A stretch of 64,000 nt of DNA, taken from NCBI GenBank assembly GCA_009869945.1, contig WIXG01000175.1, forward strand, positions 97,510 through 161,509. The letters are read 5' to 3'. The translations under genes and the position numbers were made by a program. This stretch comes from Mesaphorura yosii (taxonomy: Eukaryota > Arthropoda > Collembola > Poduromorpha > Tullbergiidae). This document shows positions 1 to 11,957 of this stretch, in pieces (the first letter of the stretch is position 1; each line of letters starts with the position of its first letter). Under the pieces are notes generated by a model that saw nothing but the letters and a program-made list of their open reading frames with translations, was not told where the DNA came from and searched no databases.

Positions 1-135
1 TCTCCAGAATTCACAAATCAGAACGCGGTTGTCAGCCTGGTTCGGAGACTCGAAACGCACCGGATTCTTCTCAGGTTTCAAATTTTGGAGTGTTTCAGCG
101 AGGATCCAAGTGCCAGTATCGACTATTTCAGGATC

Positions 136-2521
136 ATGTTCTCTTTCTTCTCCCGTCGACGTCGGTCAGAATGCAGCAGCTACGAAGCTGCTACAAAAAA
201 CAACTGTTTGATTCCAGTAAGTAATTAGAGTTATTGGCGATTAAGTCGATGGATTCAGAGGCCTTAATTATGATTTATGTTTGACCCCTCCAGCCAGAGA
301 TGCTGGCGAAAATTCTGAGCCACATGACATTTGAGGATTTGAAGACTTGTGAGCTAGTATGCGATTATTGGAGCTACATCATAGGCTCACGAAAGTTGCT
401 CACAACAAGATGCTGCACTTCTTATAAAAATCTGCCGACGCCAGCTTTCAAGTTGGGTGGAGTATGCACGAGCGTGTAACCGATCAGCGAGACATTACTT
501 CAAATTCATCGAAAGGTGCCTTCCGAATGTTTACGGCCTCAGCATGCGACTGAGCAAACTAACCTGGACGAAATATGATGATTTCTGATTCTGGCCAATC
601 ATATTCAGCCGCAGCAATTTTCTTCTGTACTCAATGCTAAACTTGAATGCAAGAACCAAGATTTGGCGCAGCAGATCACGGAACTACAACTGCTCAACTG
701 CTCTTACCGTTACTTGGCGCAAAATTCTCCTATGAAAGAAATGCTCACGGAGACGGAGACTTCTTCAATAGTCTTACACTGCAACAGTGCGACCCAACAG
801 TGACTGTGCTACCCGAAGCCCGCGATGCACTCCTCAGGCTGAGGCGTCTAGGAATTTCGATAGGAGTTCACGAAATGGAAGCATTTGACACTGGTTTAAA
901 TATTATTGGGTCAGTGAGATTCAACATTACGGCAAGACTAGTGCCCAAGCTATTGTCTTTCGCCGCCCACCATTGCACACGATTTTCTACAATTGACATT
1001 CGCAATGGAAGATTCCGATTTCATGTCGAACGGGAGCCAGGATTCCCAGGACTTCCAGAACTGAGAACGACCCATTATGAAGACTTCTTCTTTCTTCTCA
1101 GCAAGCTCGTCCGTCGAACGCAGAGACCCTGTATACACTCAAGTTGTCGACGTATAGTGAGGAAGATATAAAGAAAATCAGTTCTACACTTCGTCCAGTC
1201 AATCCGTTAAGTCCGAAAACAAATTACGAGAAGCCGACGGAATTCCTTTTGAAATTTTCTTGGAACGGATGACTGGAATTGGAGTCGAGGGGCCTATCCT
1301 CGTGAATAATGAAGTGATTGAAGAGGATACGATTCCAAGCTGGCTTGATTTCAATTTACACTTAAAAACTCTTGAGTTGAATTTTCATTTGGCACGTCTT
1401 TCAACCAACCTCGCCGAGCAATCAGTCTCTGTACCTGTGTCTACACCGACTGCAATTTTTTAAGACAACAATCCGAATCGCGCCAAGTTAAGCTTGGACA
1501 ATGCAATATTGTTGATTTCGTCGGGGAAGAACGAGAAAAGATTAGTTTTCTGAAACAACTTGCAGATCTGCAACTTGCTACACTGCCTTCATATTGGCTG
1601 ACGATTTCGGAAACGGAATGACAGCCGACGAGTACACCCTTTGGATGTCTTCAGTTGCGACCAGACAGTTGGAGCTGCAGTCGGGATTCATTAATGAACA
1701 CAGTCCGGTTATACATGCTGCAGACCCAAATGAAGTCATCATACAAGAAGAATCATACGTGAAGGTCAGCGAGGCAATCGGAAGAAAGTCGCTGGTCTGG
1801 ATATTTCTTTGTTTCTTGGCCGAACTTAAAAAACGCAATATTTTACGCTGGAAGTATTAGTCACTTGACCAATATCTATATCCACCAAACTGGCGTGGCT
1901 AAAACTACTCTGTCCATCACGAATGGAGATATTTAGAAAATCATTTACGACGCGGAACAACTGAAAGAATTGCGGCTGGAAACCTGTAATCTCAGCGGAA
2001 TCTTCGAAGGTTTGACAGGTCTCAAGGCAGGTCCAATCGCTCTTATTCGTCAGCCAGCTGAGAGGGACGCCAATGCCAATGGAAATCCATTGCCGTACGC
2101 GGTGCAAGCGGACGATTATGATGGCCGCCCACTGTCAGCTTTGAGACGTAAGGGGTTTGATTCGTTTAAACAAAAATGATATCAACAGTGCACAGGCTTT
2201 GCATTTTCGCAGAACTTCACATTCTGAAATTACTTGGTGTTGGTCCGACCGTCCCAGACATTTCTGCTCAATACGCTTTCAAAGGAATGATCTCCAAGAT
2301 CTTCCAAATTTCTACTCCAAGAGTAAGTGTCAAGTTTCTAATGGCGTGCAAGAAGACGGGTGGACAACTCTCTTCACCAATCTCAGAGGAAGTGGAACCT
2401 ATGCGGATGAATTCATAATTGAGTCAACTGTGGAGAAGGATAGTGACGCCGAAGCAGGTGCTGAAGGCGAAGCTAATGCAGATGATGATGCTGATGCTGA
2501 GGCCGAGCAAGGTCAAGACTA
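136..2521 (+). pseudogene. Degenerate F-box / leucine-rich repeat gene
   Basis: A first exon (136-216) ends in CLIP before a GTAAGT donor. It joins an exon at 294 that reads PEMLAKILSHMTFEDL and CELVCDYW, a good F-box (Skp1-binding motif of SCF ubiquitin-ligase adaptors). After about 30 codons the frame breaks. Leucine-rich, repeat-like coding continues in other frames: about 385-590, then about 590-800, then 750-1170, 1594-1860 and 2157-2521, the last ending in an Asp/Glu/Ala-rich tail. At least three frame changes with no matching splice sites make this a decayed gene rather than a spliced one. The order F-box, LRR, acidic tail resembles the minus-strand LRR gene at 9.0-11.7 kb, so the two may be related. 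Assembly indels are the alternative, but neighbouring genes read cleanly. Confidence 0.55.
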
Positions 2522-2995
2522 GGATGGTTTCACGCCTTAACGATCGCTGTAATCTAAATTCACAACCAAGACAAATGCTTAATAGTTGACATTGCAAAGT
2601 AAAATTAGACCAGCAGTCCGACACGTCATGGTTTTAAAATTCGTTCACATCTTCATTGTAGATTTGCTTTGCTAAAATTTTCGACGCGCGATACGTACAA
2701 ATGCACAAGGGATTGATACAAATGCTGTTATCAGTGATAAACAAATCCGTAGATTCCACACATGCCTACGAGAGTAATTACGCATATTGATTTTTTCGCT
2801 ATTGCGCTACGCGTACAAGGTTATGAAACATAATCTTGTCGCAAATTGCCATGAAACCATTTGATAGCACACTTTCAACCTGCCTGCCTGTCACATCAAC
2901 TCAACGTGAGTGTAGCTTTCGTGTACCTTCTTCGCGTCTCGCCGTCTCGCGTACATTTTCTCCAGTTTGGGTTCTGAGCCAAGAAAGTTAACAGG
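2522..2995. other. Intergenic, probable upstream region of the Rho-like gene
   Basis: No convincing coding region on either strand. The last 100 bases are probably promoter and 5' UTR of the Rho-like gene. No clear TATA box was seen. Confidence 0.4.
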
Positions 2996-3922
2996 ATGAA
3001 GACTGTCAAGTGCACACTAGTTGGTGACTCGTAAGTGGATTGTGATGAGAAAACCATAATTATAAAATCGTTAATTAAAGTATGATTCGTATATAGAGGC
3101 GTTGGCAAAGCTTCTCTGCTGCGGACATTCACGTCAGGCGAATTTCTTGAGGTACCTCCCAAGTACGACTTAAATACAGCCTCATTTTGCGCTCGTGTTA
3201 ATTTCCATGTGTGGTATTAGAACTGCGAGCCCATCATCTTCGATACATTCCTTACGCACATTTCAGTCGATGGGAAAAGCTGCCAGTTGTCACTTTGGTA
3301 CACAAATGGAATGGAAGAATTCAACAGATTCAGGCCTCTGTCCTACCCCGGCAGTAACATTGTGCTGATTTGTTTTTCACTGGAATACCGAACATCATTC
3401 GATAACGTGGCAGGAAAGGTAAAGATTTCAATTCACGTAAATATTTCAGTTCTCCAGTATGAATTCTTACTTATTCGCAGTGGGCATCGGAAATCAAGGA
3501 GCATTGTCCAGACACGCCAGTGCTTTTAGTTGGACTTAAGGAAGATCTGAGACAGAAATATTTGCAGAATCGTGGCACAGTTCATGCAAAAATTGATACC
3601 TCTGACCCAGATTTAATTAAGAAGTCAGAAGCAGAAAGTTCCGATGCCGATTTCATTAACACATACGATGTAATCATGTAATGATATCCGACGGCTGGTT
3701 GAGTTACCGAATTCAATTTGATTTGTTTTCACAAATTAGGGAGCACAATTGGCGAGAAAGCTTGGCTTTCTGGATTACATCGAAGTCTCAAGTTTAACCA
3801 AGCACAACCTAACTGCTCTATTCGAGAATGCGGTCAGAAACGCTACGCAGATTCCAATCGTGCCCGACGCAGAGGAACCGAAAAATGTGCTACAAAGTTG
3901 TAAAGGCTGCATTGTTTCGTAG
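2996..3922 (+). CDS. Atypical Rho-family GTPase-like protein, probably unable to hydrolyse GTP
   Basis: Five exons (2996-3030, 3097-3151, 3221-3418, 3481-3669, 3740-3922) join in frame to 219 residues. The start MKTVKCTLVGDSGVGK, the middle RPLSYPGSNIVLICFSLE, then EIKEHCPDTPVLLVG and GAQLARKLGFLDYIEVSSL follow Rho/Rac/Cdc42 closely. The end CKGCIVS gives a CAAX box (CIVS) for prenylation. The GTPase motifs are broken: the P-loop reads GKA instead of GKT, switch I reads EPIIFD instead of VPTVFD, and switch II reads YTNGME instead of DTAGQE, so the Mg-binding Thr, the Asp and the catalytic Gln are all replaced. All five exons stay open with good splice sites and the CAAX box is kept, which argues for a functional pseudo-GTPase acting as a membrane-tethered binding protein. 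An early pseudogene is the alternative. Confidence 0.75.
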
Positions 3923-4011
3923 AACCCATTAATTTATTCAACACTAATAAATGCTACAAGTTAAGGAATAAACGAACTCGGCAACCTTTTCTACTGGGGA
4001 ATGGGAAAGAT

Positions 4012-4410
4012 TTAAATTTCGAATATCTGATCTGGACCACTACCATCGTCTGTGTCGCGTAGGTCCGCTCGTGCTGTTGTATTGGCTGGAAGTGTGCACT
4101 TCTGTAAGCTTTCATCAAACTCGTACTGGCCTGCTGTGGAGTTGGAGCAATTGAACGCGAAGAGCAGCCAGCGATTTTGGCTGTAGACGCAATAGTAAAA
4201 ACCTCCAGTTGTGACATTGCTTTTGTGATAACCAGCATTTGAACAGAGGTCCTGAGAATGGACGTAATCCAGCCACAGACCGGCCAGAGCTACGCTCACG
4301 ACTATGATGAGAATCTGCAAACGAAATTACGAAACCGTAATGTATTGCTGCGAAACGACACCGATTTGAGATTAATGACTTGTAGTTACGCTTGAAGTGA
4401 TTCGTTGCAT
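4012..4410 (-). CDS. Small secreted protein with one chitin-binding type-2 (CBM14-like) domain
   Basis: Exon 1 (4410-4390) encodes MQRITSS. Exon 2 (4317-4012) follows a TTTGCAG acceptor and continues with a hydrophobic stretch ending near VHSQ, together a plausible signal peptide. The mature part has Cys at DLCSN, FYYCVY, FNCSN and QKCTL with aromatic residues and the FD element between them, the usual CBM14 spacing, although the first and last cysteines of the full set are not obvious. Total about 108 residues. CBM14 proteins bind chitin in cuticle or peritrophic matrix. Several N-glycosylation sequons (NVT, NCS, NST, NTT) are present and the C-terminus is acidic. A single isolated domain is short for a structural cuticle protein. 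Confidence 0.6.
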
Positions 4411-6660
4411 CGTTCTCGTTGTGTTCCAGTCAGTCGTATTTCCTGTAGCGCTGTGGCTGCCACGAGTTTCGGAATACTTCCAAACTCAAGCGTCTCGAGC
4501 CTTTTAAAGCAAATTCCGATCGCAGATCTAATCATCATATCAGAAGCCAATTGTTGAATTGTCTGCCTGCTCTGTCCTTAAACTACATTTCCAAAAATGG
4601 GCCAAAAATTACAATTGGCGAATGAACTACTTGACACATTGGAAAGGATTGATTATTCGTTAAAATGCACATGCAAATTAGTTTCTGCTTGTGAGTCGGA
4701 ACAGAGACGACGTCGACGTAGACTAGACATATGGGAAATGTGGGTTACGCGATTGTATCATCAGTCAGGTGCATTTCGTTCACGCGGTCGATCCTTTCAA
4801 CTGGAAAGAGAGCCTAGGAGTCGTAGTTCGTTTTTCGTAATGTAAAATTCATATGTAGGGGCGCAACAGTCTCAGCAATCTGAGACAACAGTGGATTGCC
4901 CATCTAAATAACAGGAACATCTGAGATGGGACGCAGAACGGCCGGCTCGGTGAATCATGAATAATTTTAGGTCGTTCTTCTGAATCTTCTCGTACTAACT
5001 CCAAAAAAGGAAGGAGATTCCTTAAATGGAGTCGACTTTATTCGCACACAAACTTCCATTTGTAACGATCCAGACCAGGTGCTAGTGCACGGCTCGTTAT
5101 GACAAGAATATTATTGATTGGTATTGGTATACAACAATGCAACTATGCAAAGACGCATCTCATCACAACTGCGCAGTGGATCCTCACTACATAATCAAAT
5201 GGTGTAACGAGAAATTGCCCTCAGTCCTGTCAACGCAGGTGACTCTCATGCGCTTTCTTGTAAATTGAACTTTACGACATCCATTTTTGCTGAACATTAC
5301 TTACATTTGTTCACAAGGCCAAGGTTTTTCGTAGACGGGCTGCAGAATGAAGTCACTACGAGAAAATAACACTAGCCACCAGCCAGAACACTTCTCGTCA
5401 TTCAAGAATTGTGTTTACTTGTATTTTTAGTACTCTAAAGTGTTTATTTTTAGTACACCGCCAACATGGCATAATGGATGAGAATCTTCATCTCCGACCG
5501 CTTCATATAATTCATTTAATTCATTCCTGCGCATGATGAATGCATTTTAGCCTCAGATTGACATTTGACGTACATTTGTGCAAAAATTTTAATGTCAATT
5601 CAAGGTTGCGGAATAATTACATACGGCTTTCGGATTTTCTGGCTGAGATAGATTTTGCCAGCAACTCTCTTCTGGTGGGAACCTCGGGGCTGATAGACCA
5701 GGAGTAATGTAATAAATTAGCGCTACGCGAGTTAAATTTTAAGCCAAGCCACTAAAGTACAAATGCCTGAAGAATTTTGATCAAATTATGTTTTATATTG
5801 GAATTTAAACACTGTTATTAGCGTTGACATTCCTTCCCGAATACGAAAACAAGATAACCTTAACATTGAAATTCAGCCCTCCAATGTCAAGTAATTAGCA
5901 TTGAACTTGTGTTGATTATTCATGATATTCTGTTCCACATGAAGAGATTCCCATATTGGAAATTGGCGACGATTGTCTCTCGTATTCATGCAAATATCAT
6001 TAAGTATCGGACAAAATTCAATTCACGAATAGACTGAATTCGTAATCCATGACTCGCTCTGATGCGATGATTACGACATGATTATCTTTTGATATCGGGT
6101 TGGCGTGGAATGTGCGAGAATGAGAACAGGCGAATAATGGAGAGGGTGAATCACAGAATTGGAGACACGACAAATAACAGCGAGGGCGACAATAATATTT
6201 ATATCCACACATTCTCTGCTTCTCTGGCTCTCCGGTCTCGAATTTTAATTTCACTTTTCCTCAATGCCGTGCCATGTCATGCTTGAAGTGACATCATGCC
6301 TAATTTATGGTCCCATCTTTTATTAGATTTGTGATGCGCCAAAAATTGGCAACACATATCCAAATTTTTGAGGGATCCCGAGCACGAACCGTGACGAAAC
6401 TCTTCATACGAGTACAATTCAGGCAACAAATGTGGGTGCTGAGATCATCGCTATTTTGGCATGAGCGAGAATTGGGCATTATGTAAATATAGAACCCGAA
6501 TGTGAACACGAACAAACCAACACGGACACGGACCAACATCAATGTTGAGGCTTTAACATTTGTTGACACGTTCACTTGAAAGTAAAGGCTTTCGAACACC
6601 TTCTTCCTTCCTCCCACATGCATATCCTTCCTCTGCCTACTGCGAGAATGAAGAGCCCAC
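4411..6660. other. Intergenic region
   Basis: About 2.2 kb without a supportable gene. An ATG-initiated ORF at 4597-4845 (82 codons, Arg-rich second half) has no recognised domain and no visible splice partner; I do not call it a gene. The rest is AT-rich with scattered stops in all frames. The right end holds the heat-shock promoter. Confidence 0.4.
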
Positions 6661-6665
6661 AGTGC

Positions 6666-6728
6666 GAAGATTCTGGAACGATAGCGTCATCGTCATAATC
6701 CCTAACAATGCCGATTAGTGTATAAAAG
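6666..6728 (+). promoter_or_regulatory. Heat-shock element and TATA box of the small heat-shock gene
   Basis: At 6666-6678 the sequence GAAGATTCTGGAA is a perfect three-unit heat-shock element (GAAnnTTCnnGAA), the binding site for trimeric HSF. TATAAAAG follows at 6721-6728, about 45 bases downstream. The distance from TATA to the ATG at 6948 leaves roughly 190 bases of 5' UTR. Confidence 0.8.
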
Positions 6729-6947
6729 TCGGGACCACTTCAGAATCTGACATTATTCAGAGAGTTTGCAAAGTGCGAGCAACAAGTAACAAGTCCTCAA
6801 ACCAAAAAATTTCTCACCGGTATTATTTTTCAAGTGTCTCACTTTCTTTTCATACACCGCAAACATTTTAGCATTTGAGCCTTTTACACTTCGAACGAAT
6901 CAGTTTACATCTCCGTTGTCCACGTATCTTAAAACAGAATAGCAGAA

Positions 6948-8715
6948 ATGGCTCCAATCGGTCACAGCGTTATTCCCTTCAGATTTCGTGATTCCTTCTT
7001 CCGTGATCCGTATTTTTCGGATTCTTGGGATGTAATTGAGCGTCAACGTCGGCAGTTCGACCGAGATTGTGAAGAGGCTCACCAGCGCGTGTTCGGACGC
7101 CCGTCTGGTTCTCACAGCCTCCTGGACTCGTCATCAGCGTTGGCTCCACGCGACACAACATCGTCGAGTCTTTCTGATTACTTTAAGAACACGAGTGGTG
7201 GTGGTGAACATGACTTCAAAACTGAAAAGGACAGTTACAAGGTAAGCTTCAATTGGTTCAATGTGTATTACGAGAAAATAACTTCAGATTCTAATTCTGC
7301 AAACTTATTGAATTCGGTTCAGGTGGTCCTTGATGTTCAACAATTTAAACCCGAGGAGCTTTGTGTGAAGACGAGCGATGACAACAATACTATCATAATC
7401 GAAGGCAAGCACGAAGAAAAGAAGGAAGATTCATCGCACCGTGGCTACATCGCGAGACAGTTTACCAGGAAATACACGCTTCCATCAGATGTCAAGTTGG
7501 ATCAACTCCAATGCAACCTCAGCTCGGACGGTGTGCTCCAAGTTACAGCACCAAGAACGCTTCCGAGTATTACTGATGGCAAGGTCGGCGAACAGAATGG
7601 TAACAGCAGCACACTCACCAGCGCTAAGAAGGACGGCAGCAGCGAGCGAATGACGGTCGACGGCCGAAAAGTAGAGAGTGCCACCACTGAATCGAAATAT
7701 GAGAACTATGCCAAGTGGAAGGAAAGCCGTGGAGAATCGCCAGTCTTTGATAATGCTGACAGAATTGATAACCTGACTTCTTCCAAAACCAAGTCCGATC
7801 ATGTCGGCAATGGAACTACTAGCAAAAGCGTTGAAAGGATCCACAGGGATAACAGCAGCCTAATTTCAAGAATGCAAAACTGGGATCCGTTCTTCCATGC
7901 GCTTCCCGACTTTGACATGGTTCCATTCTGGAAGCGCAGATTCAACAGCAGTGGCAGCCGTCTCTTGGATCGTGACGACGAGCAACTCTTCGGAATTCAA
8001 AGCGACTTGGATAACTTTAAGGTGAGAGTTGACAATTGATTGCATGAACTGAGCAGTTAATGAATGCCTCAATGCATTGAACCGTGAAACTGACAACTAT
8101 TTTCCATTTCTATTTCTGCAGGTCCTCGTTGATGCGAAGCAGTTCACTCCAGAAGAGCTGAGTGTTCGTTGCACCGACGCGCAAGTCATCATTGAAGGGA
8201 AACATGAAGAAAAGGAAGACTCGCACGGATTCATCTCCAGGCACTTCACGCGCAAGTACGACCTGCCCAAGGGAGTGAAGGCAGAAGATGTGCAATGCAA
8301 CTTGACTGCTGCTGGAATTCTCGAAATCAAGGCTCCCAAGCCAAGACCAGCTGAATCCCTCCTCCCACCAATTGGACGTAGAGTGCCTATCAACATGAAC
8401 CACGCTATCAACGGCACCTCCAACGGAACTCAAAGTCACAAGACGACCTCCATTTTTGAACAACGCAAGGAGAGATCGACTGTCGGTTCGCCGCCTTTCG
8501 CAGAAGAGCACACACACAAGATCAACGTAGCTCCAGGCCAGCAACGTGAACATGCTCGTCGTGAAGAAAGCGTGGAGTCGACCACGTCAAACGCCAACAA
8601 CCGCCGTGTTACAATTCAGGAGCTGAGCCGCAGTTCGTCTGCCAATTCGAACTACAATGACCTCTACCATAATCGTGGCGAGCATGTGATTCCGATCACA
8701 ATTGCTGCAAACTAA
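6948..8715 (+). CDS. Small heat-shock protein with two alpha-crystallin domains
   Basis: Three exons (6948-7241, 7323-8021, 8122-8715) give 528 residues, far longer than the usual 150-250 of the family. Domain 1 starts at residue 99 (VVLDVQQFKPEELCVK, then IIIEGKHEEKKED, RQFTRKYTLP, DGVLQVTAPR). Domain 2 starts at residue 332 (VLVDAKQFTPEELSVR, VIIEGKHEEKEDSHG, RHFTRKYDLP, AGILEIKAPK). Both introns are phase 0 and fall just before the same residue of each domain, so the second unit probably arose by duplication of exon plus flanking intron inside the gene. The N-terminus (IPFRFRDSFFRDPYF) is typical of metazoan sHSPs, and a second WDPFFHALPDF-type segment precedes domain 2. Such proteins are ATP-independent holdase chaperones. 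Reading through the second donor would give a one-domain form ending at 8039. Confidence 0.88.
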
Positions 8716-8867
8716 ATTGCGAGCTTTACAATTTATTGATGCAGATTTTAAACAATCAATCCTTCAATTCTATACTCTCTATCCTCTACTTCTGTACAGT
8801 TGTTGTTATTTATATGTATAAAAGCTTTGTGATTCGAGGCAATTTGCTATAATACTATCCTTTGCAT

Positions 8868-8873
8868 AATAAA
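8868..8873 (+). terminator. Polyadenylation signal of the heat-shock gene
   Basis: AATAAA lies about 150 bases after the stop codon. The convergent LRR gene ends only about 130 bases further on. Confidence 0.6.
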
Positions 8874-8999
8874 CTTTGCTTTAATTAAAATTCGGTATAC
8901 TTTTTTTTAACACCAATACTTGTGAAAACAGAAAACATAATGCTTCTTGAAAGTTCAAAGTAAAAATAGAAGCTGATAAAATTATCCTTCCTTGTCTTC

Positions 9000-11658
9000 T
9001 TAATCGCAAGATGGTTCAGTTTTGACCTCATTCTTGATGTTGGCAACTGGGGCGAGAATTTGTGTGCCAGCGTCATCATCGTCGTCATCGTCCTTGTCTT
9101 CTTTCTTTTCCTTCTTGATCTTGCCTAAATCATTCTGCAACATCGACGGCTTCAATTTCACTTTCAGCCTTTTAAAATCCGTGTTGCATCTCGAAGCAGC
9201 AGCAGTGGAATCAAATGAGCCAAAATGAACATCGTCATCCTTTTCTTTTGTTATCAGCTGACCGATTCCCTTTATATTCCACTGGCGCAGAGACACTGAA
9301 AATCCCTTTGTGTAGTTGAATTCTTCAAGTTTCTGCAGATCTCGAATTTCGTCGTTGTAAACGGCAGGTAACAGCGGATACTTTTTGAATCCTAGAAACA
9401 GGTACGGATGAAAACGAGCATCTTTGTGATAGAACGGCACGTTATTGAGCGTTGGAATTCTCAGTACTCGTGCGACATGTTCAATGTCCAGCATTCGAAG
9501 AGAAGTCAGTCCACCCAGTCCGTGTGACACAGTCGGCCGATCTTGACGTGCCAGTGGAAATTGAATGTTGTGATACTTAACAAAGTCATTGTATACTTTG
9601 TCGTTATCAGCAGGGTTTTTTAGCTTGTTAAGTTGTTCCAACACTTCCGCTGATTTTCTCATTCTCTTTAACTCGCTCCATGGTTTGGATAAAATTGCTG
9701 ATTCGAGAGTACCCTCAAAATCGTACTGCGTCTTCAAATGCAATTTCTCAAGCTTTGACCCCGCCATTGTTTCAATGAAACTGAACAGAACCTTCACACT
9801 GGGCAAATACAGCCATACCTTTAGGAGGTTTGGGAACAATTGGCGTATCTTTTGTATGAAAAATTCATCCTTCAAGCAGTCTGGAAGTTGTATTTCGCTG
9901 ACCAGTGGGTAGCTTGGAAATCTGGCCTCCGTAGCATTGTTTGGAATGAAGACACTGGTATTCCAAGCACTGCCAACTCGAAAGACTTTCAGGCGTGGAA
10001 ATGTCCTTGGATGAACTTGATCGATTTCAATCAGATGACCAAAAATAATACTCTCTAGTTCTGGCATAATGTGAGGGAAGCTCAGTACGATCGTCATGAG
10101 GTGCTTCTCCGTCAGTGAGATAATGTTTGACGGTCTCGCCGCAGGAGCGGTTCTAGATGTCGAAGGCTGTTCAACTAGGTAATCTTCGAACGTCTCCTCG
10201 AATTCATAGATACTTCCGAACGTCATTGATTCTAACGCTTCCATTTTGGGAACTTCAACCTTCAAGGAGCTATCCATCAAATCCTCTCCTTGCCTATTAC
10301 CATGAATTGCAAGATTTTTGAGCGTTGGTGCAAACCTCTGTAGAAAGGTATTCATGTCGTCCGAAGTCACGTCTTCCCATATCCCAGCAACAATTTCTAT
10401 TGACTCCAAGTTAAAGGGAAGTTGAACCAATTGACTGAAGTGTTGCTTCTTCAGGGCTCCATTCTCTCGAATCATATCCAGCTCCAATTTCTTGAACTTG
10501 CGGAGCCATGAACAATTGCTAAGTATACGCAGACACTGGTCCAGTTCGTGCAGATGGCGAAATGTGAACCGGAATTCCTGGAGCTTTTTTTTGGCTTCCC
10601 GGCAAATAATTTCCAATTCGGTTTCAACATTGAACGTGTGGTTGACACCAATGTTTAACCGCTTCAGATTACACAAGCCGAGACTGGGTTGGTGGACATG
10701 ACGTGAATCCATGATCGAGTAAGAGTATTTTGAGTCTTCTTGTTCGCATTTCCTAATCGTCAATACAGTGAGATTTGGACAGTTGCTGCCAATTATTTTC
10801 AGAAGTGTGTGACTAGAGGTTCCAATTGATAATTCGTTCAAATAATTCCCACACTGCTTGAAAAGATTGATATAGTGAACCAAATTAACTTCGTAATCCC
10901 CGATGATTAGGTTCCTGTGACCCTTCGCCAACCGACGATTCATTTCTAACTCTATCATGAAGGGAATGAATCAACTGTGGGTTAATCAAACGAATGAGTT
11001 TCACTGAAAAGTCTTTGTCATTAGCCTACCTTCAGTAAATAAGTCAAGTGAGTCAATTTTCTTAGGCTGTTGAGCGAGACGAGTCTTCTTTTCATGTGGA
11101 GTTTCAACCAGAAGTTCGTCACCAGAATCGAAGCAGTCCTGGCATCGAAAATATAGAATATATTTCGAATCCTCACATTACCGATAAGCTTGGTTCACTT
11201 ACCGCATAGCTAATTTTGGCGCTTGACCTTTTCGACCTTCTGCGTGGATGAGATTCCTCCGTATGATGATGCGTTCTGAAGGCTGACGTAGATTCTGCGT
11301 TGGGAGTTTCTTCATTGTCGCCATTTTCATCGCCAGAGTCCGAGTCGGCTAAATCCAAAATGACTGGTTCCGTTCTGGGCGCAGGCTCGCCTGGTGCAGT
11401 CTCAGAAGAGTCGTCGGAGTCATCCTCCATCTCCATTTCGGGTTGGTTTGATGGTTCCCGTCGTTCGCGAGCTTGGGAGCTTTCTGGTGCTTGGTTTTCT
11501 GCAGCAGCGCCGTCAAGTGGATGCAAATTCTGTGGCATTATGCCATCCACCATAAAGTTAGTCCGGAGCTGCCCAAACAAGTTATACCAGGCGTTCTGCC
11601 CACCACCGCCACCAGTTTGGGCAACTAGGCAACTTTTATGCTGTCCAAGAACTGACAA
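9000..11658 (-). CDS. Leucine-rich repeat protein with acidic tails (F-box/LRR-like, no F-box seen)
   Basis: Three exons fit: about 11658-11205, 11148-11028 and 10951-9000. The last acceptor (CATGATAG) was chosen because it alone keeps the frame. The long exon encodes irregular leucine-rich repeats of the FBXL type (for example NCPNLTVLTIRKC, LCNLKRLNIGVNH, PTLKNLAIHGN, FPNLLKVWLYLPSVK) over about 550 residues. It ends in a Lys/Asp-rich tail with IKNEV and VKTEP, which look like sumoylation motifs. Exon 1 is Glu/Asp/Ser-rich with a Gly run and an RRRSKR basic cluster, suggesting a nuclear protein. No F-box is visible, so a role as an SCF adaptor is unproven. The start is uncertain: exon 1 opens after a TTGTCAG acceptor, and the first in-frame ATG begins MVDGIMPQ. 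It may be related to the F-box pseudogene at 0.1-2.5 kb. Confidence 0.65.
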
Positions 11659-11957
11659 TCGTAATAATTTGCAAAAACGCTTTTCGTATATTCTTTAGTT
11701 GGTAATCAGTATCGTCTCGCAAAAATCTGTTTTGAATTCTGTGCGGAACACGTGAGCTCTTTGTACGAGGATTCCTGAGATTCTTTGTCTATCCGATTTC
11801 AATTCCTGACTGGCCTTAAGTGTCGTGAGTCGTGCAATATGGAACGAATGACGATTTCAATTTACTAAAGGTTCAAAGTTTAATTAATTCAGAGAAACAC
11901 CAATAGAGTTGACTCTAATTTGCTTAATATTATTATTTTAAAATCATATATTGTATT
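11659..11957. other. Intergenic, probable 5' region of the LRR gene
   Basis: No coding signal. It probably contains the promoter of the minus-strand LRR gene and the 3' flank of the receptor kinase. Confidence 0.35.

Noticed and set aside
4597-4845. 82-codon ORF with an Arg-rich half
   Set aside because: No domain, no splice partner and no upstream promoter signal; length is within chance expectation.
7485-7844. Minus-strand ORF of 119 codons
   Set aside because: It is the shadow of the heat-shock gene exon on the other strand.
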